This document shows, one piece after another, positions 31,568 through 39,608 of a DNA stretch of 40,278 nucleotides. A program made the position numbers and the translations under genes. The notes beneath the pieces were generated by a model. The model did not search any database. It had not been told where the DNA came from and was given only the letters and a program-made list of their open reading frames with translations. The stretch is from Bacillota bacterium (GTDB taxonomy: Bacteria; Bacillota; Bacilli; Alicyclobacillales; SLC66), in the NCBI GenBank assembly GCA_021820975.1, contig JAKADA010000018.1, positions 1 through 40,278 of the forward strand. Reading direction: 5' to 3'. The number at the start of each line of letters is the position of its first letter. Within the stretch, counting starts at the first letter, position 1.

Positions 31568-32854
31568 TCACACCTCCTTATCTCGTAAAAAATAGGTGGT
31601 ATCCAAATCAACCGTTTGTGCAACACGGACTACATCGTCCATACTCACTTGTTCGATGTCATGTACTAGGTCTTCAACGGATCGCTTACGATTAGTCATG
31701 CGCCCAAACATATGAAGCATTGCCCCAGTGAATGGATGATCATCTGATTGCAAATATTGATTGAGCAATCCATCTTTCGTGAACCGCATCTCATCTTGAG
31801 TTATGTCTCCCCGCTTCATCGCGAGTAACTGCTTTTCGATAATTTCTTGTGTACGGTCTTTATTGGCCATTTCAATGCCTGATTGAATAAATATCGATCC
31901 CTTCAAACCTTCTAAACGGCTCGATGCATAATAGGCGAGACTTTCCTTTTCGCGCACTTCTAAGAATAATTTAGAGTGTGGAAACCCACCAAGAATACCA
32001 TTGTAAACAAGGAGTGCTGCATATTCATCATCCGAATAAGTAAACCCAGTACGTAGCCCCATGTTTAATTTCCCTTGATTGACGTCCATAATTTCCTCAA
32101 CATACTTAACTTGGGTTGCTTCCATTACCGAACGTGTCATGGACATGGTAGTACTTTTTGCACCACTGTGTTTTGAAAAAGGTGCAAAAATGCCAAGCAG
32201 TTGTTCTTTTACTGCTTGTGCATCAATAGGACCCACAACATACACATGCAATGATCCTTGTAACACAAGTTTTTCATAAATTGCATAAAGGGAGGTTGGT
32301 GTTAAATCCTGTAAATCTTCCACATACCCAATACGTGAAATACCATAAGCCTCATTAGCGTACATAATTTGTACGCAACGTTCCATCGCATAAGCAATCT
32401 TATCATTGATTAAATTCTCAATTCTTTGCTGATGTAACGCTTTTTCTGTCTCTACGTAAGACGAGAGGAATCCGCCTTGTGAAACATAGGGATCACAGAT
32501 CACTTGACCAAATAATTGCATAGCCTTTTTGAATAACCCTGATGCACTGCGAATAAACTCTTCCCCTGCAACTTGCAACGTAAATTCGATCGTCTGCACA
32601 TCACCATGCTTGTTAGCTCGCGCTGATAAGCCTGCTCCATACAACTCATCAAACGCTTGTGTTAACGTCTCTGTAACAGGATATTGTTGTGTACCACGCA
32701 CTAAAACCTGAGGCAATAAAGAAGCCGCCGTGACGGTTTGTCGCGTAAGGGGCTGTTCAACTTGAGCCAATACAGAAACCGTTTTATACTTTTTCGTAGG
32801 AAACACATGAATATGTAAGTTGCCTGCAGTCTCGTTTATCCACTCGTTTAGCAC
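31568..32854 (-). CDS. ymfF: M16-family peptidase-like protein, inactive partner (YmfF-like)
   Basis: About 428 residues. GTG 32854 has AAAGGAG 11 bases upstream; ATG 32899 has no ribosome site. The M16 fold is recognisable (LLPQVLVRGTQQYPVTETLTQAFDELYGAGLSA, GGFPHSKLFLEVREKESLAYYASSRLEG). The HXXEH zinc motif is missing, as expected of the non-catalytic subunit. The R/Y-rich ESLAYY block that shapes the substrate cleft is present. It is directly followed by ymfH. Confidence 0.88.
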   Translation of the reverse strand: MLNEWINETAGNLHIHVFPTKKYKTVSVLAQVEQPLTRQTVTAASLLPQVLVRGTQQYPVTETLTQAFDELYGAGLSARANKHGDVQTIEFTLQVAGEEFIRSASGLFKKAMQLFGQVICDPYVSQGGFLSSYVETEKALHQQRIENLINDKIAYAMERCVQIMYANEAYGISRIGYVEDLQDLTPTSLYAIYEKLVLQGSLHVYVVGPIDAQAVKEQLLGIFAPFSKHSGAKSTTMSMTRSVMEATQVKYVEEIMDVNQGKLNMGLRTGFTYSDDEYAALLVYNGILGGFPHSKLFLEVREKESLAYYASSRLEGLKGSIFIQSGIEMANKDRTQEIIEKQLLAMKRGDITQDEMRFTKDGLLNQYLQSDDHPFTGAMLHMFGRMTNRKRSVEDLVHDIEQVSMDDVVRVAQTVDLDTTYFLRDKEV

Positions 32855-32932
32855 GGTAGGCGATACTCCTTTACTCTGGCTCTCCTGCCCATAGTGCATC
32901 TAGTATACGTCACTATGGCATGCTCATACCAC

Positions 32933-32955
32933 AAAAAGGAGCCCAAACGGGCTCC
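32933..32955 (-). terminator. Terminator of the small zinc-finger gene
   Basis: On the minus strand GGAGCCC, a GTTT loop and GGGCTCC are followed by TTTTT (32937 to 32933). It separates the zinc-finger gene from ymfF. Confidence 0.92.
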
Positions 32956-32959
32956 CCAT

Positions 32960-33196
32960 TTATCCGTTTCTTTTTACTTGACTGCGCACGGCCGCTTGTG
33001 CAACTTCGAAATCCAATCGATTAATCACCTGTGACGAACGAATCCATTGTTGTACTTCACGTCGCATTACTGGTGATACGTACTTTGGCATCCCGTGGGA
33101 ATGTACGAGATCCTTGCGTGACATCTGATGACGACTTCGACAATGGAAATTAGTCAGGGCTTCCATCAACTCACCACAGATCGGACATTGAAACAC
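32960..33196 (-). CDS. Small C2H2-type zinc-finger protein
   Basis: 78 residues from GTG 33196, nine bases after AAGGGA; GTG 33202 is possible. Near the N-terminus is FQCPICGELMEALTNFHCRSRH, a C-x2-C-x11-H-x4-H arrangement that should bind one zinc. The remainder is basic and helical (SPVMRREVQQWIRSSQVINRLDFEVAQAAVRSQVKRNG), which would suit nucleic-acid or protein binding. I do not recognise a named family. Its own terminator and a ~140-base gap to ndh show an independent unit. Confidence 0.62.
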   Translation of the reverse strand: MFQCPICGELMEALTNFHCRSRHQMSRKDLVHSHGMPKYVSPVMRREVQQWIRSSQVINRLDFEVAQAAVRSQVKRNG

Positions 33197-33336
33197 GGAC
33201 ACACATCCCTTTCCTGCGGCACATGTCACATGCAAATCCTACTGCTCGTGTACTACCCCGATGTCAACATCACATCGTCATCAGTGTAACGCTATCCTGA
33301 AAGGGGTGCAAGTAAATAATATCCAGTTAATTGAAG

Positions 33337-34512
33337 TTACCTTGCGGCAAACATAGCTCCAATTTTGGCCAAATACCGAATTTGACTAGCCTCTTTAGCT
33401 ACATACGCCATCTTGCCGTACATTTTGTACGATTGCAGTACTTTTCCTACAGCATCTTTACGTCCCAACGAGGCTAGCGAACCCATAATATTCGCATTAA
33501 ATGGTACTTTTGTTCCGCCTTTAATGTCATGGTACAAATACTTTCCTGCAGCTGAACCCATTTGCCAAGCTAGTTGTGCTGTAGGTGGGAATGGACGGCC
33601 TTCATTACCCAAAACAAAGGAGCAATCTCCCAAGATGTACACATCACTATAATTTGTCGACTGTAAGAACTCATTCACTTTAGCACGGCCACGCGGTTCT
33701 GTTTCAAAGCCTGCATTAATGACAAGTTGATTTCCTCTTACGCCACCTGTCCACACTACGGTCTGTGTCGCAATTGACTGACCATTTTTCAAATGAACGA
33801 CGCCAGGAGCGACTTCGACAATCGGCATGCCAGTCATAAATTTAACACCGCGTTCTTCTAGACTTGTTCTCGCCCTTTGTACCAATTCTTCATCAAAGCC
33901 AGGCAAGATCCCAGGAGCTGCTTCCACGTTATATAATTCGACAAGTGACATATCTACGCCAGCATCTTTTGCATAATTGGGCAATGCATCAGCCAATTCA
34001 CCAACAAGTTCTATCCCGCTAAAGCCAGCTCCGCCGACGACAAATCGTAAAAGTTCAGACTTTTTCTCATAGGGATATCGTGCAAAACAAGATTCGATAT
34101 GAGCTCGAATAAGACGCGCCTGATTGACAGATTTCAAGATAAAAGCATGATCCTTGAGCCCAGTAATGCCAAAATACTCAGCCTCGCTACCTAATGCGAC
34201 AACAAGATAGTCATACGGTAATGTCGTACCATCATCTAATACAACATTTTTATCAGCTGGTACAATTTGTTGCACAATGCCTTTTTTAAATTCGATGTTT
34301 TTATCACGGATAACATTTTGAATAGAAATGCGAATCGAACGATCACTTCGTGCACCAGCTGCAGTTTCGTGCAACTGTGTAATGAGTTGGTGGTACGTGT
34401 GTTTATTCACCAGTGTAATTTGTGCATCTATACCGGATAAACGTTTACGAGCCTCTAAAGCACACAATAACCCTGCATAACCTGCGCCTAAAATCACAAT
34501 CTGTTTTGCCAT
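33337..34512 (-). CDS. ndh: Type-2 NADH:quinone dehydrogenase
   Basis: 391 residues from ATG 34512; a longer frame lacks a ribosome site. FAD-binding GAGYAGLLCALEA near the N-terminus and NADH-binding VVGGAGFSGIELVGELAD in the middle. VWTGGVRGNQ, YILGDCSF and PTAQLAWQMG are the usual NDH-2 blocks; the last lies at the quinone site. The C-terminal helix (~365-391) anchors it to the membrane face. It oxidises NADH and reduces menaquinone without pumping protons. It is divergent from the ferredoxin gene. Confidence 0.92.
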   Translation of the reverse strand: MAKQIVILGAGYAGLLCALEARKRLSGIDAQITLVNKHTYHQLITQLHETAAGARSDRSIRISIQNVIRDKNIEFKKGIVQQIVPADKNVVLDDGTTLPYDYLVVALGSEAEYFGITGLKDHAFILKSVNQARLIRAHIESCFARYPYEKKSELLRFVVGGAGFSGIELVGELADALPNYAKDAGVDMSLVELYNVEAAPGILPGFDEELVQRARTSLEERGVKFMTGMPIVEVAPGVVHLKNGQSIATQTVVWTGGVRGNQLVINAGFETEPRGRAKVNEFLQSTNYSDVYILGDCSFVLGNEGRPFPPTAQLAWQMGSAAGKYLYHDIKGGTKVPFNANIMGSLASLGRKDAVGKVLQSYKMYGKMAYVAKEASQIRYLAKIGAMFAAR

Positions 34513-34564
34513 GATACTTCGGCTCCCTTTACCTCGATGTCTATACAATGAACTTTTCTACTTA

Positions 34565-34592
34565 ATGATAACAGTTTGCACGTAAGTGTCAA
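34565..34592 (-). promoter_or_regulatory. Sigma-A promoter of ndh
   Basis: On the minus strand TTGACA (34587-34592), a 16-base spacer and TATCAT (34565-34570). A second TTGACA lies 11 bases further upstream (34598-34603), so alternate -35 use is possible. I saw no clear Rex site. Confidence 0.65.
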
Positions 34593-34648
34593 TAATCTGT
34601 CAAGATATTACCGCCTAAAAAACGTTGAATTTCCCTGTCCCCACTATG

Positions 34649-34678
34649 TTGAAAAGATAGAACCGTGTATTATATGAT
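34649..34678 (+). promoter_or_regulatory. Promoter of the ferredoxin gene
   Basis: TTGAAA (34649-34654), followed by TATATG after 16 bases (34671-34676) or TATGAT after 18 (34673-34678). It lies about 40 bases before the ferredoxin start and is back-to-back with the ndh promoter. Confidence 0.6.
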
Positions 34679-34716
34679 AGCCTAGTAAGCAATTCATAGA
34701 AAAGGAGTGATTGCGC

Positions 34717-34950
34717 ATGGCTTTCGTTATCACATCACCATGTATTGACGAAAAAGCGGCTGACTGCGTAGAAACTTGCCCAGTAGACGCGATTCATGAA
34801 GGTGCGGATCAATTTTATATCGACCCGAATACCTGCATTGACTGCGGTGCCTGTGAAGCAGTTTGCCCGGTTTCGGCTATCTTCCAAGAAGATTTCGTTC
34901 CGGACGAAGAAAAATCGTTCATTCAAAAGAACGCTGAATTCTTCAAATAA
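34717..34950 (+). CDS. Seven-iron ([3Fe-4S][4Fe-4S]) ferredoxin
   Basis: 77 residues from ATG 34717 behind AAAGGAGTGA. Numbered without the initiator Met, the cysteines are C8, C16, C20, C39, C42, C45 and C49. This is the ligand set of 7Fe ferredoxins: C8/C16/C49 for [3Fe-4S] and C20/C39/C42/C45 for [4Fe-4S]. The non-ligand cysteine often seen at 24 is alanine. Length and sequence (DPNTCIDCGACEAVCPVSAIFQEDFVP) closely resemble the Bacillus schlegelii protein. It carries electrons in the cytoplasm, perhaps from KorAB. Confidence 0.93.
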   Translation: MAFVITSPCIDEKAADCVETCPVDAIHEGADQFYIDPNTCIDCGACEAVCPVSAIFQEDFVPDEEKSFIQKNAEFFK

Positions 34951-34953
34951 TTG

Positions 34954-36225
34954 CTATCCTTTTGCTCGTAGCAAACGGCTTGCTTGATGGGCAGAAGTGC
35001 GCTCAAGCGAGCCGTTGTTGCGGTCTCTTGGTTCATAAGTAACAGAACGAATCAGCAACCCAACGATTGTATGAGCAAAACCCAGAATTACCGCAAGCAC
35101 GATAAGATTACTTGGTTTCGCTTGAAAAGCAATAAACAAATAGATACTAATGCCGATGACGCGACCGATACCTAACGCAATTTCGCGACTAATTAGATAT
35201 TCTGGCATACGTTCTTTCGATTGTTTTGACTCATCAATTTCATTCATCAGCATCGAACTAAATGGCACAATAAAAAATGGCATACAAAGCGCAGTTACCG
35301 TTCCAAACAAAATAAGCACGATTCGTCCTACCCCTAGAAAAAAGAGCAACCCTATACCACCTAATAAAATACTTGAAACGACCATAAACAAACGGACTCT
35401 TTCTTTTTTCTTGATCATGCGTACGATGTAAAATGCCGCAAGCGACACAAGCCCTGTCCATAGACCATATTCACCTAAGCCTTCTTCGGACTTTGCCGCA
35501 AAATATACTAATAACCCGATGTAAAATGCAAAAACGCCTTCTCGCAACCCAAACAATAGAGAACCAATCCACAATCGTCGCCAATCTGGATCCGCATGCA
35601 AGTGAAATCCCTCTACTAAGTGCAATTTTCTGTGCAATGTCCCTTTAGGTAATGCAAAAACGAGCCAAAACGAGAGAGCAAAAAGCAATAAAGAAACTGC
35701 AAAAACAACATGATACCCAACAAATTGAGGGCTGTGAGAAATAAAAAAGCCAGCCACAAACGGTGCTACCATAGATACAAGCGAGGCAAAGAATCCATTG
35801 GCGCCGTTAAATGAGGCCCGATTATCGATCGTCGTTAAGGTAAACATCGTGACATGAAACCCATACCAGTAAACTCCTTGGCCAAATCCAAATAGCAGGC
35901 CAAGTTCAAAAAAATAATGGGCACTATGTTCACGAAGAATGAGCAATGCCAAAAAAAATAAGGAAAGTGCGATAAGTCCAAAACGCATAATCCAAAGATC
36001 GATCCATTTTGATGATAGTTTTCCACCAACGAAAAATCCGGCAGTGACTGCGGCAAAGACACACAAATTAAAAACACCAATCGCGAAAAAAGAACGATCA
36101 ACCTTCCATATATATACATTTACAAAAATGCTTGACAAAGCAAGACCAAACAACAATAGGGAGTTACATGTGATTAACACATGATCCTGTCGTAACTGTG
36201 TAAGCCCTGAGAATAGATTCTTCAT
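34954..36225 (-). CDS. Major facilitator superfamily membrane carrier
   Basis: 423 residues from ATG 36225, behind GAGGGGGAGC; the frame extends 38 residues upstream without a ribosome site. About 11-12 hydrophobic segments with a long central loop (~KGTLHRKLHLVEGFHLHADPDWRRL), as in two-half MFS proteins. The second half opens IGSLLFGLREGVFAFYIGLLVYF. It lacks a motif that names the substrate. It resembles poorly described MFS members in Bacillales. Its stop is three bases from that of the convergent ferredoxin gene, leaving no room for a terminator. Confidence 0.82.
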   Translation of the reverse strand: MKNLFSGLTQLRQDHVLITCNSLLLFGLALSSIFVNVYIWKVDRSFFAIGVFNLCVFAAVTAGFFVGGKLSSKWIDLWIMRFGLIALSLFFLALLILREHSAHYFFELGLLFGFGQGVYWYGFHVTMFTLTTIDNRASFNGANGFFASLVSMVAPFVAGFFISHSPQFVGYHVVFAVSLLLFALSFWLVFALPKGTLHRKLHLVEGFHLHADPDWRRLWIGSLLFGLREGVFAFYIGLLVYFAAKSEEGLGEYGLWTGLVSLAAFYIVRMIKKKERVRLFMVVSSILLGGIGLLFFLGVGRIVLILFGTVTALCMPFFIVPFSSMLMNEIDESKQSKERMPEYLISREIALGIGRVIGISIYLFIAFQAKPSNLIVLAVILGFAHTIVGLLIRSVTYEPRDRNNGSLERTSAHQASRLLRAKG

Positions 36226-36282
36226 ATCGCTCCCCCTCGATAAATTAACTTTTCTCATCAAGCTGCATTTTATCCGAACAAT

Positions 36283-36310
36283 AAAAACACGGACGATACA
36301 ATCGTCCGTG
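36283..36310 (-). terminator. Terminator of uppP
   Basis: CACGGACGAT (36288-36297) and ATCGTCCGTG (36301-36310) form a perfect ten-base stem with a three-base loop. On the minus strand it is followed by TTTTTATT (36287 downward). It lies between uppP and the MFS gene. Confidence 0.9.
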
Positions 36311-36354
36311 TAAGGAATTTCTCTTGATAAGTAAGTCAATACTGCCTAGATAAA

Positions 36355-37197
36355 TCAGCCACCAATAAATAGACTGAGAATCCATGTTCCAGCACCAACA
36401 ATCACACAATAAATACCAAATGGACGCAATGCCTTTACTTCATGGGCTTTAAAATAGCGCATCAAAAACCAAGTACTAAAATAAGCTGCAATTCCTGCCA
36501 CAACACCACCGATCAATCCCATCGAAAGCATGGTACCTGCGTGATGCAACTTTGGCAACTCTTTAACAGCTGCACCCAAAATAACCGGCGTTGCAAGTAA
36601 AAAGCTAAATCGAGCAGCAGATTCATAACGCAAACCATATAATAATCCACCGATCATACTCATCGCCGAACGTGAAAATCCTGGTATCAAAGCGAACGAT
36701 TCTAAAAAACCAACGACAACGGTTTGACCAACCGTGAGGTCAGCAATATCTTTTTCACCTGTGCGCTTTAAAAGGCGATCACCAAGGATAAGGATAATAC
36801 CGTTCACAAGTAAAAAAGTCATAGCGACACGCGGTGTGGCAAAAAGTGCAGCTAGTTTTTTAGCGCCTAACTCTCCAATAACCACAGCTGGCAATGTACC
36901 CACAATCAAAAGTCCAAATTCCTTGCGTGCTATCTTTGCTTTACGGCTTGTCCTGTTCTTCGAAGAAGCAAATACAGCCGCCAAAAAGGTTAACCAGTCT
37001 TTTAAAAAATAGATCAGCAGAGCAACTGCGGTGCCTACATGCAACATGACCAGATACGGTAAAAAGGCGGCATTCGCCTGAACATTAGGCCAATGTAACA
37101 GCCACGGTAACAAAACAGCATGTCCAACACTACTAATTGGAAACAGCTCTGTTACACCCTGAATCAAAGCGAATACCAGGGTTTGTAAAAGATTCAT
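36355..37197 (-). CDS. uppP: Undecaprenyl-diphosphatase
   Basis: 280 residues from ATG 37197 behind GGAGGGAG. Polytopic with about eight membrane segments. Catalytic blocks: QGVTELFPISSVGHAVLLP (~13-31), the BacA E/S-rich motif, and LIPGFSRSAMSM in the middle. It removes a phosphate from undecaprenyl diphosphate so that the lipid carrier can be used again for wall synthesis; the family gives bacitracin tolerance. An extended -10 promoter (TGGTACAAT, minus strand, 37234-37242) lies about 40 bases upstream. Confidence 0.95.
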   Translation of the reverse strand: MNLLQTLVFALIQGVTELFPISSVGHAVLLPWLLHWPNVQANAAFLPYLVMLHVGTAVALLIYFLKDWLTFLAAVFASSKNRTSRKAKIARKEFGLLIVGTLPAVVIGELGAKKLAALFATPRVAMTFLLVNGIILILGDRLLKRTGEKDIADLTVGQTVVVGFLESFALIPGFSRSAMSMIGGLLYGLRYESAARFSFLLATPVILGAAVKELPKLHHAGTMLSMGLIGGVVAGIAAYFSTWFLMRYFKAHEVKALRPFGIYCVIVGAGTWILSLFIGG

Positions 37198-37233
37198 GAA
37201 AAGCTACTCCCTCCTAATCTGCATATCGAAGGT

Positions 37234-37242
37234 ATTGTACCA
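37234..37242 (-). promoter_or_regulatory. Extended -10 element upstream of uppP
   Basis: On the minus strand TG-G-TACAAT fits an extended -10 promoter. No good -35 is present at 17 bases, which such promoters can tolerate. It lies 36 bases before the uppP ATG. Confidence 0.45.
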
Positions 37243-37304
37243 TAGCTTTACAAAGAATTTCCTAAAGAATAGAATACAAAAATAACCCACAAAGGAGTCA
37301 ATCC

Positions 37305-38228
37305 ATGAACGTTCTTATCACAGGTGGAGCCGGATTTATCGGATCGACCGTCGCTGATCTTCTGATTTCAAAAGGTTATACTGTGATCATCGTTGATAAT
37401 TTTTCTACGGGTAAACGCGAATACGTTCATCCTAAAGCCAAGTTATATGAGATCGATGTTTGCGACCGTACTAGTCTCATGACCGTATTTCGCCAAGAGA
37501 AACCCAATATTGTCTATCATCTCGCTGCGCAAATCAATGTTGCACATTCTATCCTCGACCCTACAAGCGACGCACAAAGCAATATTATGGGAACCATTTA
37601 TGTCATGGAATGTAGCACCAAATATGGTGTAAAAAAAGTTATTTATTCCTCATCGGCTGCTGTTTATGGTGACGTGGCACAACTCCCTATTGCAGAAGAT
37701 CAAGTAAAGCAGCCACAATCATTTTATGGTTTGTCAAAAGCACTACCTGAAGACTATCTAGCCATGTATGCTAAGTTTTTTCCGATTGACTACACTGTCT
37801 TACGATACGCCAATGCGTACGGTATCCGTCAGGATCCAATGGGTGAAGGTGGCGTGATCTCTATATTTCTTAGTAAGATTTTACAAGAAGAGACGATCGT
37901 TATCCATGGTGATGGCGAACAAACGCGCGATTTTGTCTATGTCAAAGATATTGCTCGTGCAAATCTAGCTGCACTTGATAAAGCAAGTAAAAAAATTATC
38001 AACATCAGTTCGAATACGAGCACAAGTATCAAACAATTGGCAACGATGATGACATCAATCGCAGCTAAACCCTCTTTACCTATTACGTATATAGAAAGTC
38101 GCCAAGGTGACATCGTCCATAGTCGCCTCGATAATAAACAAGCACAATATCACCTATCATGGGAACCCTCCTATACACTACAAGCAGGCCTAGGCGAAAC
38201 CATCCGCTATTATCTTGAACAAAATTAA
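37305..38228 (+). CDS. NAD-dependent sugar epimerase, GalE-like
   Basis: 307 residues from ATG 37305 behind AAAGGAGTC. Extended SDR: TGGAGFIGS (7-15), the aspartate at the end of strand two (VDNFSTG), HLAAQ, SSSAAVYGD and the catalytic FYGLSK tyrosine-lysine pair, then HGDGEQTRDFVYVKDIA. It is most like the 310-residue UDP-glucose 4-epimerase group of Gram-positives. The product could be UDP-galactose or UDP-GalNAc for wall or surface polysaccharide. It is divergent from uppP and stands alone. Confidence 0.87.
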   Translation: MNVLITGGAGFIGSTVADLLISKGYTVIIVDNFSTGKREYVHPKAKLYEIDVCDRTSLMTVFRQEKPNIVYHLAAQINVAHSILDPTSDAQSNIMGTIYVMECSTKYGVKKVIYSSSAAVYGDVAQLPIAEDQVKQPQSFYGLSKALPEDYLAMYAKFFPIDYTVLRYANAYGIRQDPMGEGGVISIFLSKILQEETIVIHGDGEQTRDFVYVKDIARANLAALDKASKKIINISSNTSTSIKQLATMMTSIAAKPSLPITYIESRQGDIVHSRLDNKQAQYHLSWEPSYTLQAGLGETIRYYLEQN

Positions 38229-38263
38229 CGTACTTAATCTTCTTTGATTATCTGCTAAGCAGT

Positions 38264-38689
38264 TTACTTGTTCTCATCCTGAGTAAGCTGCTTATAGAGT
38301 GTCTTAGCTTTTTGAGCTACAGCCTCAGCATCTTCGAGTTGCTCCTCTTGCATGCCAATAAACACATATAAATCAGCAAAATCAAAGAATGATACTGCTC
38401 TTTTGTGCAAACTTTGCAATTCTTCTGCAACAGACACAAGCTTCTCATTCGCCTCATCCATAAATTCTTCGAGTTTTGCAATTCGCTGTTGGCTAATCTT
38501 ATCCTTATTTAATACTAAGTACTCACTTTCCTTTCGCAAGTCCATCAAATCAGATAATACTGTCGCACTACGGTGTTGTAATTTCTTAATGCGAAACAAA
38601 AAATCCCCTTTTTTATGTTGTACTACAACAATCCATAAGACGAGAGCCCCTATAAGAACAACTAAAACAACGAATAACAATAAAAACAC
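38264..38689 (-). CDS. Membrane-anchored coiled-coil protein of unknown function
   Basis: Up to 141 residues. The start is GTG 38689 or TTG 38680, next to AAAGGTAGGTG. One N-terminal membrane segment (~1-24) is followed by a heptad-like helical region to the end (LQHRSATVLSDLMDLRKESEYLVLNKDKISQQRIAKLEEFMDEANEKL). The shape is like DUF948/LemA-type bitopic proteins, but I cannot assign a family. It converges on the epimerase gene and is divergent from the LysM-3D gene. Confidence 0.6.
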   Translation of the reverse strand: MFLLLFVVLVVLIGALVLWIVVVQHKKGDFLFRIKKLQHRSATVLSDLMDLRKESEYLVLNKDKISQQRIAKLEEFMDEANEKLVSVAEELQSLHKRAVSFFDFADLYVFIGMQEEQLEDAEAVAQKAKTLYKQLTQDENK

Positions 38690-38761
38690 CTACCTTTTGC
38701 CTGTTTAATAACCTTAAAACTTGTTCAAAATAGTAAAAACAATCCATAGGGAGAGATAATA

Positions 38762-39595
38762 GTGAAATCGGGATACTTACTTGCGATCATCGGATTGCTT
38801 TTGGTAGCGGGAAAAACTTATGCCACACAAACGATGCCACCTACGACAAGTTACATAGTCCAACCCGGGGATACAGTAAGCTCTATTGCACTTGCTTTTC
38901 ACAGTACCATAACACAAATCTCGCAAATCAATCGACTTGCTAATCCGGATCTAATTTTTCCTGGTGAAATAATTAAAGTTCCCACAACCTCGCCAAATCT
39001 TCCAACTGGTGCCAAAGCGATGATATCAACGCTGACCGCTTATACAGACGGGTATGCATCGACAGGAAAATATCCTGGAGACGCTGGCTATGGCATCACG
39101 TCCACTGGTCAAAAGGCGATCCAAGGTATTACCGTTGCTGTAGATCCTCATGTTATACCTTATGGTACTCCTGTCTTCATACCAGGAGTCGGCATCCGAC
39201 TTGCTGATGATACAGGCGGAGCTATCACTGGATCGAGAATTGATGTGTTTTACAATAGCGATCGAGTAGCACAAGATTTTGGTGTCAAACCAAATACCAT
39301 TGTATACGTGTTGCCACGAAAAGATGTCAAATTACAAGGCAATCAAATTCTTTGGTCCACACAAAAAGAACCACCAAGTACACATTCTATTGTACCTGTA
39401 CAAAAGATAGAATTACCAGCGCAAAACATAAAAACCGTGGCACGAAACACCACAAAACGATCGTCTGAGATACCCTCCATTAGGCCTACACTGCCTAATC
39501 AAAGTCAAACGGATGTTTTGGATGCTCTGTCCACGGTTCTTGACAAACAAGTCTTAGTGCCATTTTTAAAGAACACCACGCAAGCGTGGCGATAA
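38762..39595 (+). CDS. Secreted LysM-3D cell-wall enzyme (third 3D protein)
   Basis: 277 residues from GTG 38762 behind AGGGAGAG. The signal peptide covers ~1-21. One LysM module (~30-74, YIVQPGDTVSSIALAF... FPGEIIKVP) precedes a 3D domain (~86-180) with aspartates D128 (AVDP), D150 (ADD) and D161 (RID) and the DTGGAITGSRID block. An extra ~95-residue hydrophilic tail follows that the other two 3D proteins lack. Unlike the copy at 12.8 kb, there is no c-di-AMP riboswitch in the 72-base gap upstream. Confidence 0.88.
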   Translation: MKSGYLLAIIGLLLVAGKTYATQTMPPTTSYIVQPGDTVSSIALAFHSTITQISQINRLANPDLIFPGEIIKVPTTSPNLPTGAKAMISTLTAYTDGYASTGKYPGDAGYGITSTGQKAIQGITVAVDPHVIPYGTPVFIPGVGIRLADDTGGAITGSRIDVFYNSDRVAQDFGVKPNTIVYVLPRKDVKLQGNQILWSTQKEPPSTHSIVPVQKIELPAQNIKTVARNTTKRSSEIPSIRPTLPNQSQTDVLDALSTVLDKQVLVPFLKNTTQAWR

Positions 39596-39607
39596 GTAAA
39601 GCTTATC
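39576..39607. terminator. Two small hairpins between the LysM-3D and acyl-CoA dehydrogenase genes
   Basis: CCACG/CGTGG (39576-39589) lies within the end of the LysM-3D gene, and GATAAG/CTTATC (39591-39607) follows at once. Neither is followed by a clear U tract. They fill the gap between the convergent stops. Confidence 0.4.
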
Positions 39608-39608
39608 T

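Noticed and set aside
30279-32854. RiPP-processing M16 protease pair
   Set aside because: No precursor peptide, radical-SAM enzyme or transporter is nearby. The YmfF/YmfH housekeeping pair fits better.
36226-36339. 38-residue extension of the MFS protein
   Set aside because: It runs through the uppP terminator stem. ATG 36225 has a strong ribosome site.
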